A stretch of 64,000 nt of DNA from contig NZ_PGGV01000014.1 in NCBI RefSeq assembly GCF_002798405.1, positions 62,001-126,000 of the forward strand. The letters run 5' to 3'. The stretch is from Glycomyces xiaoerkulensis (GTDB lineage Bacteria; Actinomycetota; Actinomycetes; Mycobacteriales; Micromonosporaceae). Under the pieces are notes generated by a model that worked only from the letters and a program-made list of their open reading frames with translations, was not told the origin of the DNA and ran no database searches. A program made the position numbers and the translations under genes. This document shows, piece by piece, positions 52,476-60,963 of this stretch; the stretch's first letter is position 1; each line of letters starts with the position of its first letter.

Positions 52476-54188
52476 GTGAAGCTCCGCAGCGACCACTGGT
52501 ACGCCGGGCGGGACCGCAACGCCTACATCCACCGGGCCTGGATGCGCCGCGGCGTCCCCGGCGACGCCTTCGACGGGCGAGCGCAGATCGCCATCGCCAA
52601 CACCGCCTCGGACCTGAGCCCCTGCAACCGGCACCTGTCCGAAGTGGCCTCGTCGGTGCGCGACGGCGTTTACGAGGCCGGCGGCGTCCCCCTCGAACTG
52701 CCGGTGATGTCGCTGGGCGAGACGCAGGTGCGGCCCACCGCGATGCTGTGGCGGAACCTGGCCGCGATGGAGGCCGAGGAGATGTTCCGCGCCAACCCCG
52801 TCGACGGCGTCGTCCTGCTCGGCGGCTGCGACAAGACCATCCCCGCACTGCTCATGGCCGCCGCCTCGGTGGACCTGCCGGCCGTGGTCGTCCCGGGCGG
52901 CCCCATGCTCAACGGCACCTTCCGGGGCGAGCCGCTCGGGTGCGGCACCGGCGTATGGAGGCTCTCCGAGGAGATGCGGGCCGGCACCCTCACCCCCGAG
53001 CAGTTCGCCCGGTCCGAATCGGCGATGATCCGCAGCCGCGGCCACTGCAACACGATGGGCACCGCCTCCACGATGGCACTGGTCGCCGAGGCCCTCGGCA
53101 TGGTCACCCCCGGCCTCGCCGGCACCCCGGCCCCCGACAGCCGCCTGCTGGAGGCCGCCCACGGCACCGGCAGGCTGGCGGTGGACATGGTCGGAGCCGA
53201 CCGCAGGCCGAGCACCTTCCTCACCGAGTCGTCGTTCCGGAACGCGATCGTGGCGCTGGCGGCCATCGGCGGGTCGACCAACGCGGTCGTCCACCTCCTG
53301 GCGATCGCCGGGCGCCTGGGCGTCGAGCTGACGCTCGACGACTTCGACCGCATCGGCTCCCGCGTCCCGGCCCTGGTCGACCTCCAACCGGCCGGCCGCT
53401 TCCTCATGGAGGACCTCCACCGCGCCGGAGGATTCCACGCGGTGCTGCGGGAGGTCCGCGACCTGCTCGACCCCGAGGCCCTCACCGTCACCGGCCGACC
53501 GCTGGCCGACCACCTCGACGACGCCCGGATCTGGGACCGCGAGGTCATCCGCGGCCGGGACGAACCGCTGGTCGCCGAGGGCGGCATCGCGGTCCTGCGC
53601 GGCAACCTCGCGCCCGACGGGGCGGTCATCAAGCCCGCCGCGGCCTCGGAGCACCTGCTGCGGCACCGCGGCCGGGCGGTCGTGTTCGACTCGATCGAGG
53701 ACTTCCGGGACCGCATCGACGACCCCGACCTCGAGGTCGACGCCGACTCGGTCCTGGTCCTGCGCGGCTGCGGCCCCAAGGGCTACCCGGGCATGCCCGA
53801 GGTGTCGAACATGCCGCTGCCCAAGAAACTGCTCGCCGAGGGCGTCCGGGACATGGTCCGCATCTGCGACGGCCGCATGAGCGGCACCGCCTACGGCACC
53901 GTCGTCCTGCACGTGGCGCCCGAGGCCGCCGCCGGCGGACCGCTCGCGCTGGTGCGCACCGGCGACACGGTCGCCCTCGACGTGCCGGCCCGCCGGATCG
54001 AGCTGGAAGTGCCCGAGGAGGAACTGGCCCGGCGCACGCCCGACGAGGCGACCGTCGCCGGATTCGCCGCACCGGCCCGCGGCTGGGAGCGGCTCTACGT
54101 CGACCGCGTGCGCCAGGCCGACACCGGCGCCGACCTGGACTTCCTGACCGGATCGAGCGGCTCGGAAGTGCACCGTGAATCGCATTGA
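52476..54188 (+). CDS. Sugar-acid dehydratase, IlvD/Edd family (arabinonate dehydratase-like)
   Basis: 570 aa from a GTG at 52476 (GGGAGG 5 bases before). Iron-sulfur ligands are Cys50 (SPCNRH), Cys118 (GGCDKT) and Cys191 (GHCNTMGTAS). These intervals of 68 and 73 residues agree with the [2Fe-2S] ligand spacing I recall for Rhizobium L-arabinonate dehydratase. Other landmarks: AIGGSTNAVVHLLAIA, DLQPAGRFLMEDL, GPKGYPGMPE and CDGRMSGTAYGTVVLHVAPEA. It would convert an aldonate to a 2-keto-3-deoxy acid. With the SDR it forms a two-gene operon; L-arabinonate is the likeliest substrate given the locus, but xylonate or fuconate fit the family equally. Confidence 0.87.
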   Translation: MKLRSDHWYAGRDRNAYIHRAWMRRGVPGDAFDGRAQIAIANTASDLSPCNRHLSEVASSVRDGVYEAGGVPLELPVMSLGETQVRPTAMLWRNLAAMEAEEMFRANPVDGVVLLGGCDKTIPALLMAAASVDLPAVVVPGGPMLNGTFRGEPLGCGTGVWRLSEEMRAGTLTPEQFARSESAMIRSRGHCNTMGTASTMALVAEALGMVTPGLAGTPAPDSRLLEAAHGTGRLAVDMVGADRRPSTFLTESSFRNAIVALAAIGGSTNAVVHLLAIAGRLGVELTLDDFDRIGSRVPALVDLQPAGRFLMEDLHRAGGFHAVLREVRDLLDPEALTVTGRPLADHLDDARIWDREVIRGRDEPLVAEGGIAVLRGNLAPDGAVIKPAAASEHLLRHRGRAVVFDSIEDFRDRIDDPDLEVDADSVLVLRGCGPKGYPGMPEVSNMPLPKKLLAEGVRDMVRICDGRMSGTAYGTVVLHVAPEAAAGGPLALVRTGDTVALDVPARRIELEVPEEELARRTPDEATVAGFAAPARGWERLYVDRVRQADTGADLDFLTGSSGSEVHRESH

Positions 54189-54218
54189 CCCCCGACCACG
54201 ACCGACAGGAGCGATGAC

Positions 54219-54896
54219 ATGACCGCCGAGAGGGCACTCGTGACCGGCGGCGCCGGCGGACTGGGAGCGGCCGTGGCCGAACGGCTCCGAGCCGACGGCC
54301 TGCAGGTGACCACACTCGACCTCGAAGGCGCCGACGTCGACATCGACGTGACCGACGACCGGGCGCTGCGGGAGGCGGCCGAGACGATCGGCCCGGTCGA
54401 CGTGCTGGTCAACTCGGCCGGCCTGATCGGCCCCAACCGGCCGCTGACCGAGACCGAGCCCGAGCAGTGGCGGCGCGTCCTCGACGTCAACGTGGTCGGT
54501 ACGGTCAACACGATGCGGTGGTTCGTCCCCGGGATGCGCGAGCGCGGCTGGGGCCGCGTGGTCAACTTCGCGAGCATCGCCGGCAAGGACGGGAACCCGA
54601 ACCTGTCGATCTACTCCGCCTCCAAGGCCGCCGTCATCGCCCTGACCAAGTCCGCCGGCAAGGAGCTGGCCACCAGCGGCGTGCTCGTCAACGCCGTCGC
54701 GCCGGCCGTCATCGCCACCCCCATGAACGAGAACACCTCGCCCGAGGTGCTCGCCCACCTCACGAGCCTGATCCCGATGGGGCGCGTCGGTCGTCCCGAG
54801 GAGGTCGCCGAACTGGTCGCCTACCTCGGCTCCGACCGGGTGAGCTTCTCGACCGGCGCCGTCTACGACATCAGCGGCGGGCGCGCCACGTACTGA
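54219..54896 (+). CDS. Short-chain dehydrogenase/reductase
   Basis: 225 aa. Cofactor motif TGGAGGLG (9-16), NSAG (about 65-68), catalytic Ser in FASIAG, and YSASK with Tyr and Lys. A short Asp-ending strand (TLDLEGADVDIDV) favours NAD(H). It follows the dehydratase by 30 bases. Possible roles are a sugar 1-dehydrogenase before the dehydratase or a 2-keto-3-deoxy acid dehydrogenase after it. The reading is secure; the substrate is not. Confidence 0.87.
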   Translation: MTAERALVTGGAGGLGAAVAERLRADGLQVTTLDLEGADVDIDVTDDRALREAAETIGPVDVLVNSAGLIGPNRPLTETEPEQWRRVLDVNVVGTVNTMRWFVPGMRERGWGRVVNFASIAGKDGNPNLSIYSASKAAVIALTKSAGKELATSGVLVNAVAPAVIATPMNENTSPEVLAHLTSLIPMGRVGRPEEVAELVAYLGSDRVSFSTGAVYDISGGRATY

Positions 54897-54913
54897 GGCC
54901 GGCCCGGCCCGGC

Positions 54914-55906
54914 TCAGAAGTCGCGGTGGTTGACTTCGTCCTCGAAGTCCTCGGGGCCGAAGGCGCCCTCCTCTACCGGGGTGAACTTGTCGACATCCTT
55001 GCCGTCCAGGACGTCCACGACGAGGTCCATCAGTTGCGGGCCGAACGAGGGGTTGCATTCGACGATGTAGTTGAGCCGGCCGGCCACGCCCGCCTCGAAC
55101 CCGGCCCGGGACCCGTCGACGATGATGATCTGGACGTCGTCGCCCGGATCGTAGCCGGCGGCCTCGATGGCGTCGGCGGCGCCGATGCCCATCTCGTCGT
55201 TGTGGGCGAACAGCAGGTCGATCCGGTCAAGGCCGTGTTCGTCGATGAAACCCTCCATGACCTCCTTGCCGCCTTCGACGGTGAAGTCGGAGAACTCGGA
55301 GTCGACCAGTTCGTAGTCCAGGTCTTCGTCCTCAAGCACTTCGAAGTATCCGACGTTGCGGCCTTCGGCGGCCGCCGAGCCGGGTGTGCCGCCGATTTCG
55401 ACCAGGCCGGCGTTCTCACCGGCGAAGGTCTCGACCGTCCACCGGGCGGCCTTGCGGCCCTCCTCGACGAAATCGGAGCCCAGGCGGGTCTCGTACAGGT
55501 GCTCGTCCGCTTCGTCGATGGCGCGGTCGGCGAGGATCACGGGGATGCCGGCGCGGTCGGCCTCGGTGAGCACTTCGGTCCATCCGGACTCGACCACCGG
55601 CGCCAGGACGATGACGTCGACCTCGTCCTCGATGAGTTCGCGGATCGCTTCGATCTGGCGCTGCTGATCCTGCTCGGCGTTGGCGAACTGGAGGTAGGCG
55701 ATACGGTCGTCGTCGACCGCCGCGACCTGGATCGAGTCGGAGTTGGCCTTGCGCCAGGCGGATTCGGATCCCACTTGGACGAATCCCACTACGGGGCGGT
55801 CGTCGGTGCCGCCGAAATCGTGGTCGTTTCCGCCGCGGAGTCCGCAAGCGGCCGATGACAGTACGAGTAGGGCGGTCGCGATGGTCGCCAGGGGTCGCTT
55901 CACCAC
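54914..55906 (-). CDS. Sugar-binding lipoprotein (Peripla_BP_4, YtfQ-like), without a transporter
   Basis: 330 aa from a GTG at 55906 (AAGGCGG ~7 bases before; a second GTG follows). Lipobox LSSAAC, then a type I binding fold: GFVQVGSESAWRKANSDSI, DVIVLAPVVESGWTEVLTEADRAGIPVILADRAID, FAHNDEMGIGAADAIEAAGYDPGDDVQIIIVDGSR. It resembles galactofuranose- and arabinose-binding proteins. No permease or ATPase gene follows; it converges on the SDR. The partner transporter must be elsewhere, or the protein is a sensor. Confidence 0.85.
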   Translation of the reverse strand: MVKRPLATIATALLVLSSAACGLRGGNDHDFGGTDDRPVVGFVQVGSESAWRKANSDSIQVAAVDDDRIAYLQFANAEQDQQRQIEAIRELIEDEVDVIVLAPVVESGWTEVLTEADRAGIPVILADRAIDEADEHLYETRLGSDFVEEGRKAARWTVETFAGENAGLVEIGGTPGSAAAEGRNVGYFEVLEDEDLDYELVDSEFSDFTVEGGKEVMEGFIDEHGLDRIDLLFAHNDEMGIGAADAIEAAGYDPGDDVQIIIVDGSRAGFEAGVAGRLNYIVECNPSFGPQLMDLVVDVLDGKDVDKFTPVEEGAFGPEDFEDEVNHRDF

Positions 55907-56285
55907 TGTTCTGCCGCCTTTCGGGAGTGATCGATGGCGAGGGGTCATGTCCACTGTCGACATGTTAGCGTTCACTACACGACATATTTTATCGATCACA
56001 TGGAGAGGGAGCGCTCCACTCACATAACGAATCGAAACCGGTTGAGGGCCGACACCGCAACGGTGGTCGCCGCGACTCGACCGCGGCCGAATGCCGACTA
56101 TACGCCGGGCATCGCCGCATTATGACAGATCCAAGGGAACTGTCGGACAGATGTGGATTGCGAACCGTTGCACACGTCAGTGGTCTGTTCACCACCGATC
56201 GCGCCCAACGGTCCCGGTACGCGCCATGCGCGCACCTCGAATCCGGCTCAGTATTCCAGTCGGCCTCGGTCCCGCCGATCGGGCC
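55907..56285. other. Intergenic region upstream of the orphan sugar-binding protein
   Basis: 379 bases between two minus-strand genes. It contains GGAGCGCTCC (56008-56017), AACCGGTT (56036-56043), and an AT-rich stretch (ATATTTTATCGATC near 55983) that may be the promoter. No gene seen. Confidence 0.5.
56008..56017. promoter_or_regulatory. CebR-like operator core upstream of the orphan binding protein
   Basis: Perfect 10-bp palindrome GGAGCGCTCC, the core of the CebR/CelR box TGGGAGCGCTCCCA, ~100 bp from the start codon. Confidence 0.5.
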
Positions 56286-57098
56286 TCACCGGAAGGCCCC
56301 GGCGTTTCGCCGGGCCCAGTCTGCGAAGCTCCGAGCCGGTCGGCCGGTGATCCGCTCGACCTCGGCGCTGATGCGAAGTTCAGCCTCGTTGGGCTCGCCC
56401 AGCGCCTTCAGCGCGCCTTCGACGACCAGCACGGACCAGACCTTCGAGAACTCGGTCAGGGCCTGTTCCCGGGTCAGCTCGACGAAATCGACCGGTTCGC
56501 CCAGCGCTTCGGCCACCGCCCGCGCCTGCTCGCGCGGGGTGACCAGCGCCGGGCCCGTCAGGTCGTAGGTCCCGCCCTCGTAGGCGGGCTCCAGGAGCGC
56601 CCGCGCGGCGACCTCAGCGACGTCCGCCGGATCGATATGGGGCAGACCGACATCGCCGAACGGGGCCGCGATCGACCGCTCGGCGCGGACGGATTCGGCC
56701 CACAGCAGCGCGTTGGAGAAGAAGCCGCCGGGCCGCAGTATGGTCCACTCCAGACCCGACTCTCTGACGGCGTCCTCGAAGCCGCCGAGCCCTTCCTCGG
56801 GCCGAGTGGCGACCCGGATCGAGGACAGCAGCACCACCCGGCCGATCCCTGCCGACGCCGCCTCCTCCAGGACCGGCGCGAGGTCGAGCCCGGGATCACC
56901 GGTGAGCAGGAACAGTTCCTTCCCGCCGGCGAAGGCGGGCTTGAGGGTCTCGGCCCGGGTGAGGTCGGCCGGCCGATGCTCCGCACCGGCGCGGCCCTCG
57001 GCACCGCGGGCGACGGAGACGACGGATTCGCCTGCGGCGGTGAGTTTCTCGACGAGCGGTCGGCCCACGTTGCCGGTGGAGCCGGTAACGACGATCAT
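56286..57098 (-). CDS. NmrA-like NAD(P)-binding protein (QorB/YtfG type)
   Basis: 270 aa from the ATG at 57098 (AAAGGAA upstream). Rossmann motif GSTGNVGRPL, then VVLLSSIRV, LRPGGFFSNAL and IDPADVAEVAARAL. No SDR Tyr-x3-Lys. Homologues are NAD(P)H-quinone reductases or redox sensors. It is divergent from an HxlR regulator, the usual partner of such genes. Confidence 0.87.
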   Translation of the reverse strand: MIVVTGSTGNVGRPLVEKLTAAGESVVSVARGAEGRAGAEHRPADLTRAETLKPAFAGGKELFLLTGDPGLDLAPVLEEAASAGIGRVVLLSSIRVATRPEEGLGGFEDAVRESGLEWTILRPGGFFSNALLWAESVRAERSIAAPFGDVGLPHIDPADVAEVAARALLEPAYEGGTYDLTGPALVTPREQARAVAEALGEPVDFVELTREQALTEFSKVWSVLVVEGALKALGEPNEAELRISAEVERITGRPARSFADWARRNAGAFR

Positions 57099-57145
57099 GA
57101 TCGGTTCCTTTCGCTTCGGCTGCGGAACCAAAGCTAGGAACCGGA

Positions 57146-57180
57146 CTTACACGTTCGAGAAGTACGTACCCCGAAGTAAG
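57146..57180. promoter_or_regulatory. Putative HxlR operator region
   Basis: CTTAC (57146-57150) and GTAAG (57176-57180) form an inverted repeat surrounding the palindrome GTACGTAC (57162-57169), just upstream of the HxlR start and facing the NmrA-like gene. Confidence 0.5.
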
Positions 57181-57188
57181 CTCAGGGC

Positions 57189-57587
57189 ATGGCGGAAGGA
57201 AATCAGGTCGCCGCATGGGGACCGCCGGACGGTCGTGAGGTGTTTCACTCCAACTGCCCGGCCAGGCAAGTGCTCGACCACGTCACCAGCCGCTGGGGCG
57301 TGTGGGTCCTGATCGGGTTGCGGGAGGACGATCTGCGGTTCTTCGAGCTGCGCGAGCGCATCCAGGGCATCAGCGAGAAGATGCTGTCCCAGACCCTGCG
57401 CCACCTGGTCCGCGACGGCCTGGTCTGGCGCCGGGTGGAGCCGACCATCCCGCCGAAGGTGACCTATGGCCTGACCGATCTCGGCCGGGGCGTCTGCGAA
57501 CCGCTGGCGGCCATGTTCGATTGGATCCGCGACAACGCCGACGACATCCGGCAGAGCCGGTCCGACTTCGACGGCGCCGAACAGTAA
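57189..57587 (+). CDS. HxlR-family transcriptional regulator
   Basis: 132 aa, one winged-helix domain: SNCPARQVLDHVTSRWGVWVLIGLREDDLRFFELRERIQGISEKMLSQTLRHLVRDGLV. The conserved Cys of the family is at the N terminus (NCPAR). Members such as YodB and HypR sense thiol-reactive electrophiles. It probably regulates itself and the divergent NmrA-like oxidoreductase. Confidence 0.9.
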   Translation: MAEGNQVAAWGPPDGREVFHSNCPARQVLDHVTSRWGVWVLIGLREDDLRFFELRERIQGISEKMLSQTLRHLVRDGLVWRRVEPTIPPKVTYGLTDLGRGVCEPLAAMFDWIRDNADDIRQSRSDFDGAEQ

Positions 57588-57628
57588 CCCCGGTGTCGAT
57601 CCGCTGCCGCTGAGAGTGCGACCGAGAC

Positions 57629-57722
57629 GCCTGGTGAGCCCGGCAATGGCTGCGCGTGCGTTGGCGGGTGCGGGGACCGTGGCCGATCGCGGTGCGCTAC
57701 GGCGGCGATGAAGAGGTGGGAG
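57629..57722. repeat. Direct repeat, copy 1 (about 94 bp)
   Basis: Shares a long, well conserved sequence (CCTGGTG.GCCCGGCAATGG... GGCGGCGATGAAGAGGTGGG) with 58597-58691 in the same orientation. The two copies bracket the hypothetical gene at 57801. Confidence 0.8.
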
Positions 57723-57800
57723 AGACAGCGTCGAGAGCCGCTTGCACTCGGCACCGTCCGCGCTTCGCACCCGTATGGACGATGAGAAGGTGATCTGACG

Positions 57801-58430
57801 ATGGCACAGCCGACCGAACCGAACGAGGAACGGCTTCGCCGAGCACCGACGACGATCGGCGACGAAGCCAGCCGCTCCAATGCTTCGCCAGCACCGAGCA
57901 ACCGCACTGGCAGTGGTCGACGCCTCAGGATCGGCCCGACACTGGCCGGTGCCGCGGCCACACTGGCGCTCGGCTTGCTGATCTTCGGCCTCATCGCTAC
58001 CGACCTGGACGACAATGGCAACGATGAGGCGAGCGATGCCCTGTCCACCGCCGAGGTGATCGCATGCTCCGACCTCATCGCCGAAGGCGAAATCGTCGCG
58101 GTGGAGCAGTCCGATACCCCGGACCGGATCGTCGTGACCTTCGACGTGCAGGATGCCATCGCGCCCGCCGAGGCGTCCGGAATCGTCGAACTCGAATTTC
58201 TCGATCCCGTCGTGGCCGATGAGATCGACCCGCTCACGCCTGGAGAGCACCTACTGCTGCTGGTGTACGAACGCAACGACGAGGCCCCCGGGGTTGTCCG
58301 CGGCGACGACATCGAGGATCGACGCTCGCACTTCGAGGATTCGTTGCCTGACGCAGACGAGGCCACGTGCCCGGCCTATATGCAAGAGGGCAGCACGGCC
58401 GACCCACCCTCGGTTCCGGGAGACAGCTGA
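57801..58430 (+). CDS. Hypothetical membrane-anchored protein
   Basis: 209 aa. A disordered, charged N terminus of ~45 residues precedes one hydrophobic helix (47-67). The extracytoplasmic domain of ~140 residues is acidic (DEASDALSTAEVIACSDLIAEGEIVAVEQ... LTPGEHLLLLVYERNDEAPG) with a few Cys residues and beta-strand-like alternation. No homologous family recognised. AAGGTG precedes the ATG. It lies between two direct repeats. Confidence 0.6.
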   Translation: MAQPTEPNEERLRRAPTTIGDEASRSNASPAPSNRTGSGRRLRIGPTLAGAAATLALGLLIFGLIATDLDDNGNDEASDALSTAEVIACSDLIAEGEIVAVEQSDTPDRIVVTFDVQDAIAPAEASGIVELEFLDPVVADEIDPLTPGEHLLLLVYERNDEAPGVVRGDDIEDRRSHFEDSLPDADEATCPAYMQEGSTADPPSVPGDS

Positions 58431-58596
58431 AGCGATCTCAGGGACCGCTCCTGCGGCCGGGTCCCCGGTGTCGGCCCCGGTCGGGCACTCAGCGGACTCC
58501 CGCCGCGACCGGTGATGTGGAGGCGTCGTCCGACGTCGTCCGTGCCCTGGCGGTCGAGGCGGTCGCCGAGGCGATCGAAACGGTCTGACCGGGTCC

Positions 58597-58691
58597 GCCT
58601 GGTGGGCCCGGCAATGGCTGCGCGTGGGTGGGCGGGTGCGGAGTCTGGTGGCCGGTCGCGGTGCGCTATGGCGGCGATGAAGAGGTGGGAG
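58597..58691. repeat. Direct repeat, copy 2 (about 95 bp)
   Basis: Copy of 57629-57722. Its end overlaps the last codons of the HNH gene (58666-), so the duplicated unit includes part of that gene's 3' end. Confidence 0.8.
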
Positions 58692-60546
58692 GCCGGTGGG
58701 GCGGGTGTTCGTGGCCGGGTCCCGATCGGGTGGGCGTGTGGCCGTGGTGGCCGGGCTGTGGCGGTGAACGGGGGCGGTTGCGACTGAGGAGGTAGTGGGT
58801 GCGGGTGGGCATGGGGAGGTGCCCGACCGGCCGCTTCCGGTTCGGGCTCGCCTGTATCGGTTCGCTCCTCCCCGCCGCGGTCGCCCGCGGCGGGCCGGCT
58901 AAGAACGGGATCGGATCGTGCTTTGAGTGCAACTCGCCCTTGATATCCGGCGGCGGTGCCGCGACGGTGACGGCGGCGGCCGGTGGTGGTGTGATGGCTG
59001 GTGGCGCGGTCTCCGGTGGGGCCGAACCGGTCGGCTCCGGCTCGGTGGGTGCGGGCGGGGTCGGTTCGGGTCCGCCGGTGGCCTGGGGGCCGGTCTCGCT
59101 CCGGTAGCGGGCGCGGGCCCGCCGGCGGGCGGCTCGGGCCGCGGCCAGGTCGGCCTCGAGACTGATCTGCTCGGCCCACCCGTCCAGCTCCTCCCGGTAC
59201 CGCTCGGACCACTCCTGGGGATACAGCCCGGTGGGGAAGAGGTTCTGCACATCGTGCGCGAAGCCGGCCTCCAGATCAGTGTCGGTCCGGTGGTCGGCGC
59301 AGCCGCAGGCGGTGACGTCCCCGGCCGTGCAGGCCGGGTCGTGGTGGACGATCAGGGCCTGCCCGGGGCCGGTCTTGGCCACCGACCATCCAGGCGTGTG
59401 GACCCGTCCATGATGGAATCGGCACAGGAGGATCAGATTCGACGCTTCGGTGGGGCCGCCGTCGACGAAGTGGACGATGTGGTGGGCCTCGCACCAGTGC
59501 ACCGGCCGCGTACACCCGTGCCAGGCGCACCCGCCCGGCTGCTCGAGCTCGAGCTTGCGGCGCAGGGCCGCACCCGGCACCCGGACCGGGCGGCCCTGCT
59601 CGAGCGACTCGCCGGTGCCGTAGTCGAACACGCTGGGCACCACGATCGCTTGGCAGGCGGCCCGGCGGGCCGACTCGAGACTGACCGGGCGGCCCTCCAG
59701 GGTCGGCACCCGCCCCGTGTCGACCCCGCGGAGGGTGTCGAGGTCGGCGGTCAGGTGCAGCAGGGTGGTGTGCCCGTGCCGGGTCGCGGCGGCCGGGTCG
59801 GTGCCGTAGACGGCCAGCATGTGGTGGAGGGCCTCGGCGCGGTCGTTGGCCGCCGCCGGCAGCAGCCCGTCCTCGTCGGCCTGGTCCTGGCGGGGCGGGG
59901 GCGCGGCCGTGGTCAGCAGCTTGGCGAACATCGCCCCGGTCTCGGAGGCGAGCATCCCCGAGACGGCCCACATGCCGCCCTCGAGCTCGACCAGATCGAG
60001 GCGCTGGAGGGACTGCTCGGCCAGCCCGTCCAGGAGCGCCTCACCGTCGTCGAGGGCCGCCTCCAGCTCCTCCAGGTGGGCGGTGAGCCGTTCGGGGGCG
60101 TGGCGGCAGTACTGCCCGATCAGCTCCTCGGGGGTGGCGCAGTGGGCCTCGGGGTCGAACGGGGACGGTTCGGGGGTCCGGTAGGGGGTCTTGGCGTACA
60201 CCCGGAGGGCCCGGGTGCGTTCCAGGCGGCGGACGGTGGCCGCCACCGGATCGATCCGCGCCGCCCCCGAGACCGCCGCCTCGGCCAAGGCGGGGAACTT
60301 CTTGGCGCAGCGGGCGACCGCGGCCAGGTCGGCCGCGACCCGGGCATGGAAGTCGAACTTCGCCTGCAACCAGTCCCGCAGCCCGGAGAACCCGTCGGCC
60401 TCGCGGTGGAGGCGCCCGGTCTGGGCGTCGATCACCGCCGCCAGGGCCCGGGCGTGGAAGGCGTTGACCGCGGCCGCGGCCTCGGTCAGGCGGGCCCGGG
60501 TCGCATGGGCCCGCTCGGACCGCTCCCGGTCGTCGCCACCGGCCAT
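58666..60546 (-). CDS. HNH endonuclease with DUF222 domain (13E12 family)
   Basis: 626 aa from the ATG at 60546 (GAGGG upstream; a GTG at 60588 is in frame). Residues ~10-320 are the DUF222 helical domain (RLTEAAAAVNAFHARALAAVIDAQTGRLH). The HNH domain is CAWHGCTRPVHWCEAHHIVHF, with DGGPTEASNLILLCRFHHGRVH. A long Pro/Thr/Ala-rich tail follows. Genes of this type occur in many copies in actinomycete genomes, some inside mobile elements, with unknown role. The tail's end is shared with the nearby direct repeat. Confidence 0.85.
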   Translation of the reverse strand: MAGGDDRERSERAHATRARLTEAAAAVNAFHARALAAVIDAQTGRLHREADGFSGLRDWLQAKFDFHARVAADLAAVARCAKKFPALAEAAVSGAARIDPVAATVRRLERTRALRVYAKTPYRTPEPSPFDPEAHCATPEELIGQYCRHAPERLTAHLEELEAALDDGEALLDGLAEQSLQRLDLVELEGGMWAVSGMLASETGAMFAKLLTTAAPPPRQDQADEDGLLPAAANDRAEALHHMLAVYGTDPAAATRHGHTTLLHLTADLDTLRGVDTGRVPTLEGRPVSLESARRAACQAIVVPSVFDYGTGESLEQGRPVRVPGAALRRKLELEQPGGCAWHGCTRPVHWCEAHHIVHFVDGGPTEASNLILLCRFHHGRVHTPGWSVAKTGPGQALIVHHDPACTAGDVTACGCADHRTDTDLEAGFAHDVQNLFPTGLYPQEWSERYREELDGWAEQISLEADLAAARAARRRARARYRSETGPQATGGPEPTPPAPTEPEPTGSAPPETAPPAITPPPAAAVTVAAPPPDIKGELHSKHDPIPFLAGPPRATAAGRSEPIQASPNRKRPVGHLPMPTRTHYLLSRNRPRSPPQPGHHGHTPTRSGPGHEHPPHRPPTSSSPP

Positions 60547-60963
60547 ACCCTCGCACCCCCGCTGCGCCGCTCGGTTCGAACAAACCACCGGTTTCGGCTT
60601 GTTCGTGCTATATATCCATGGTTCCAGCGCAGCACCCGTTCGGCATCACCCGAAAGGGGGAGAAAACACTCACGTTCGCCACCGGACACCCTGCGACACA
60701 ACCGGACACGAGGATCCCTCACCGGCACCGCGCCACCCGGCCCCGAACGACCACCCCGACCGGCCGACCCCGCCTACGTCGCCGCCCCAGCACACCGGGG
60801 CCATCCCGGCGCGACACCCCGCCCACACACCCACCACCAATACCGAACTCCCCAGGCTCAGGCGCCACCACACCACGTCCCGACTCGGAGGGCCGCGCTG
60901 TAGCTATCCGGGTGGCGGTCCCGCACAGCGGAGGCTGCACGGGACCGCCGGTCGCTCACCGGG
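60547..60963. other. Intergenic region between the HNH gene and the propeller hydrolase
   Basis: 417 bases. Near 60605 AT-rich DNA (CTATATATCC) may contain the HNH promoter. The rest is C-rich on the plus strand without a credible gene. A hairpin at 60914 serves the gene at 60964. Confidence 0.5.
60914..60949 (-). terminator. Terminator of the propeller hydrolase gene
   Basis: A 10-bp perfect stem (60914-60923 with 60940-60949) begins 14 bases after the stop codon on the minus strand. Confidence 0.6.

Noticed and set aside
57629-58691. Transposon with direct-repeat ends
   Set aside because: No transposase or integrase lies between the repeats, and no short target duplications or terminal inverted repeats were visible.
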